This document shows positions 62,192 to 64,000 of a stretch of DNA of 64,000 nt, piece after piece. Source of the DNA: Oehlia diaphana (taxonomy: Eukaryota > Glomeromycota > Glomeromycetes > Glomerales > Glomeraceae); contig QZLH01000007.1 of assembly GCA_003833135.1 (NCBI GenBank), forward strand, positions 85,693 through 149,692. The letters are read 5' to 3'. The notes beneath the pieces are model-generated. The model was given only the letters and a program-made list of their open reading frames with translations. It did no database searches and was not told the DNA's origin. The translations under genes and the position numbers were made by a program. Positions within the stretch are counted from its first letter, which is position 1. Every line of letters begins with the position of its first letter.

Positions 62192-62800
62192 CTTTATTTT
62201 TAAAAAGGTTGATAGCAAGTGAAGAATATTTGAGGTTCGAGAAGCTTTTTTTTTATGGTTTGATGGATTGATAAATTCAAATTAACAAATTAACATGAGC
62301 AAGTTAAAATAAGTCAAACAAGAAGCATATTTATATATGTATATTAAGGAATGACGTGATTAGTATTGTAGACTATTTCGGAGTCTACGCGTATTTTTTT
62401 TCATAATCATCATGTACGCGTCTATCATTAGATATCAATCAAAGAGTCTAAAGAGTCTGAATTTTAAATCAATTTATATATAAAACTTCAAATGAACTAG
62501 TACATTTATTTTCTATACATTTACTAAATCATTTATAATAATAGGATTTTAACTTGGTAATTACCTCAATGAATTTATAATCAATTTACAAAAAAATTTT
62601 ACACTATCCAGCGATATAATTAATAACCTGCAATATTCAATTTATATAATGTATATAATATGTAAAAATATTTGCATAGTTTGCATAGTTGTAAAGTTGA
62701 ATGTGAATAAGATTACAAAGTAATGTACTGTAGGTCGCAATAATGTATACTAGTTATGTAAATTTTAATAATGATATTCTAATAATTTTAATTACAACCT
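62192..62800. other. Intergenic, promoter side of Gti1/Pac2
   Basis: AT-rich sequence upstream of the WOPR gene. Such regulator genes often have long upstream regions. A short inverted pair (tctacgcg at 62382 and tacgcgtcta at 62414) is visible; nothing else. Confidence 0.35.
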
Positions 62801-62809
62801 TTCTATTAC

Positions 62810-63660
62810 TCTCTTCGTCATCTCCTTTATTATATACTTGCTTAAATTTTTTTAAAAAATTTTTTGGATATATCATTATATTCCTGTCTTTTGATTAACA
62901 GACTTTGGTTATGCCAATTCTTTGGGAAGTTTATTAATAATGAAGATTTCAGGAAACAAAAAATATTGAAAACCATAATCTCATTTTTTATCACCCGAAT
63001 CTAAAAAGTTCATTTACCGGATAATTACATCAATACCCCTGAACCTTTATTAAAATATATTAGTTATCTTAAAACTTTTAATGATACTAATATTGTGACT
63101 ATGGCTAAACGTGTAACGTCTTCGTTATAATAATATATTACAGGAAATCTTTAAACGTAACTACATTAGAATGCTTTGCTTATATTGTACCTAATGAGTT
63201 GGTATAAATTTGTCATAATATCAGATCAAATATTGTAGTTTTGAATTAATTACTTTAATGTGATTTCAATGGAAATAATATGTATAATATTCCATGTAAA
63301 AAAATTGGACAAAAAAAGCACATTCCATTATTTCAATTCATATAAGTATAGCTGGCCAATTAGATTTTGTTGTTCAACTTTTGCCAAATTTGTTAATGAA
63401 CAATTGTGGATAAAAATAATGTGTTTTTATTGGGCATCCCTATAGGATCATGTTATTTAATTTCCGCTCAATATTGCTAACGCATTACGTCATTTACCAA
63501 ATATCATTTACATTGGTTTAGCTTAATACTGTACAACAATTTGAAATGCTGATACTTAAACTATATTAGTATTATCTATTGAATATAAATGTGCAATTAT
63601 TAAAAATTGATCCGTTTCCTTTAAAAATATCCTCGGTTTCATTTATTGTCAATTTGTTGG
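62810..63660 (+). pseudogene. F-box/LRR-like gene relic
   Basis: Plus-strand patches in shifting frames resemble the large F-box families of Glomeromycotina. Near 62895 INRLW matches the usual end of the F-box helix; then FRKQKILKTIISFFIT and DNYINTPEPLLKYISYLKTF (about 62945-63085) fit the linker after it. Near 63480-63520 ALRHLPNIIYIGLA looks like a leucine-rich repeat. Stops and frameshifts interrupt it throughout, so it should not make protein. The assignment rests on family feel rather than an alignment. Confidence 0.42.
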
Positions 63661-63715
63661 ATTTGTTAGAAAATGGAAATTGTTAAAATAAATAATAGAA
63701 TAGTTGAAAGAAGAA

Positions 63716-63903
63716 AAATGTGTAAAGAAAAAGTAGGGTATATAAAAAGTGTATATAAAAAGAATGTGTAAAAGAAAAAAACGCGTAAAGAAAAAAACAC
63801 GTACAAATGAGTGGATTTAAAAGAAAGCTTAAATAAACTTTTAAACGCGTAAAGAAAAAAATGCGTAAAATGAGTTAAAAGAAAGTTTAAATAAACTTTT
63901 AAA
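63716..63903. repeat. AT-rich minisatellite
   Basis: Tandem, imperfect units of about 57-64 bases built on acgcgtaaagaaaaaaa plus a taaaagaaag-ttaaataaac block. The two best copies are 63781-63844 and 63845-63901. Shorter degenerate units (gtgtaaagaaaaa) lie to the left. Confidence 0.75.
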
Positions 63904-63904
63904 A

Positions 63905-64000
63905 CATGATCTTGGTGGTCTACCACAATAAAATCATTATTAGGTAAGAAGTATTCAATATTACGATTTTGACCATCAATATTATATGATTGGCCATTGT
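63905..64000 (-). CDS. Possible 3' exon of a gene running off the window
   Basis: On the minus strand the frame entering from the window edge reads QSYNIDGQNRNIEYFLPNND and FIVVDHQDH before it enters the minisatellite. The composition is protein-like (N, Q, D, Y), unlike the repeat. No start, splice site or family can be confirmed, and it may be chance. Confidence 0.25.

Overview
The window is nuclear DNA of a very AT-rich fungus. Its protein genes are broken by many short GT-AG introns, mostly about 50-120 bases, and they encode typical opisthokont and fungal proteins. The style fits an arbuscular mycorrhizal fungus such as Rhizophagus (Glomeromycotina). The clues are extreme AT richness, a MATH-BTB gene, an F-box-like relic and fungal-only families such as Gti1/Pac2 and DUF1769. 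The genus is my inference; the fungal origin is well supported. I found no rRNA, convincing tRNA, CRISPR array or intact transposon.

Layout. 0.1-4.5 kb: calpain-7/PalB-type protease (-). 6.2-8.0 kb: two very small putative secreted proteins (+). 8.4-9.2 kb: PARP-like protein (-). 10.9-14.2 kb: Vps1-type dynamin (+). 14.6-16.2 kb: divergent pair Asterix (-) and ribosomal protein uL11/RPL12 (+). 16.5-18.2 kb: AAR2 (+). 18.4-18.8 kb: a ~190 bp tandem duplication. 18.9-21.6 kb: divergent pair Vps23/TSG101 (-) and mitochondrial mL54 (+), the latter followed by a 54-A tract. 22.3-26.4 kb: ataxin-2/Pbp1 (-). 27.8-28.3 kb: probable mitochondrial RRM protein (+). 28.6-32.8 kb: dymeclin (-). 33.0-34.0 kb: unrecognised helical protein (-). 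34.5-38.1 kb: 1181-residue coiled-coil protein (-). 38.5-40.3 kb: AVT-type amino-acid transporter (+). 40.5-42.8 kb: divergent pair Dre2/anamorsin (-) and ARMC7 (+). 43.0-43.9 kb: DUF1769 protein (-). 45.0-46.1 kb: MATH-BTB protein (+). 46.7-50.4 kb: Rsp5/Nedd4 HECT ligase (-). 50.6-53.2 kb: a tandem duplication holding a dead Rheb copy and the intact Rheb gene (-). 53.3-53.9 kb: deaminase (+), divergent from Rheb. 54.0-56.1 kb: ARPC3 and MOB4 (-). 56.4-58.4 kb: FLVCR-like transporter (+) with a foldback element in one intron. 58.6-59.1 kb: Med21 (-). 59.4-60.1 kb: degraded coding relic. 60.7-62.2 kb: Gti1/Pac2 WOPR factor (-). 62.8-64.0 kb: F-box/LRR-like relic, a minisatellite and a possible truncated exon.

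How the genes relate. Most are single-copy housekeeping genes. A membrane-traffic and nutrient-signalling theme recurs: PalB-type calpain, Vps23, Rsp5, Vps1, dymeclin, Rheb, ataxin-2 and a vacuolar-type amino-acid transporter. These are separate genes, not an operon, so the grouping may be chance. Four head-to-head pairs share spacers of about 100-160 bases, which suggests bidirectional promoters, and CACGTG palindromes sit in several promoters. The clearest evolutionary event is the tandem Rheb duplication with decay of one copy. I saw no self-evident new multi-gene system. The most novel candidates are the two tiny putative secreted proteins, the unrecognised helical protein and the intron foldback element.
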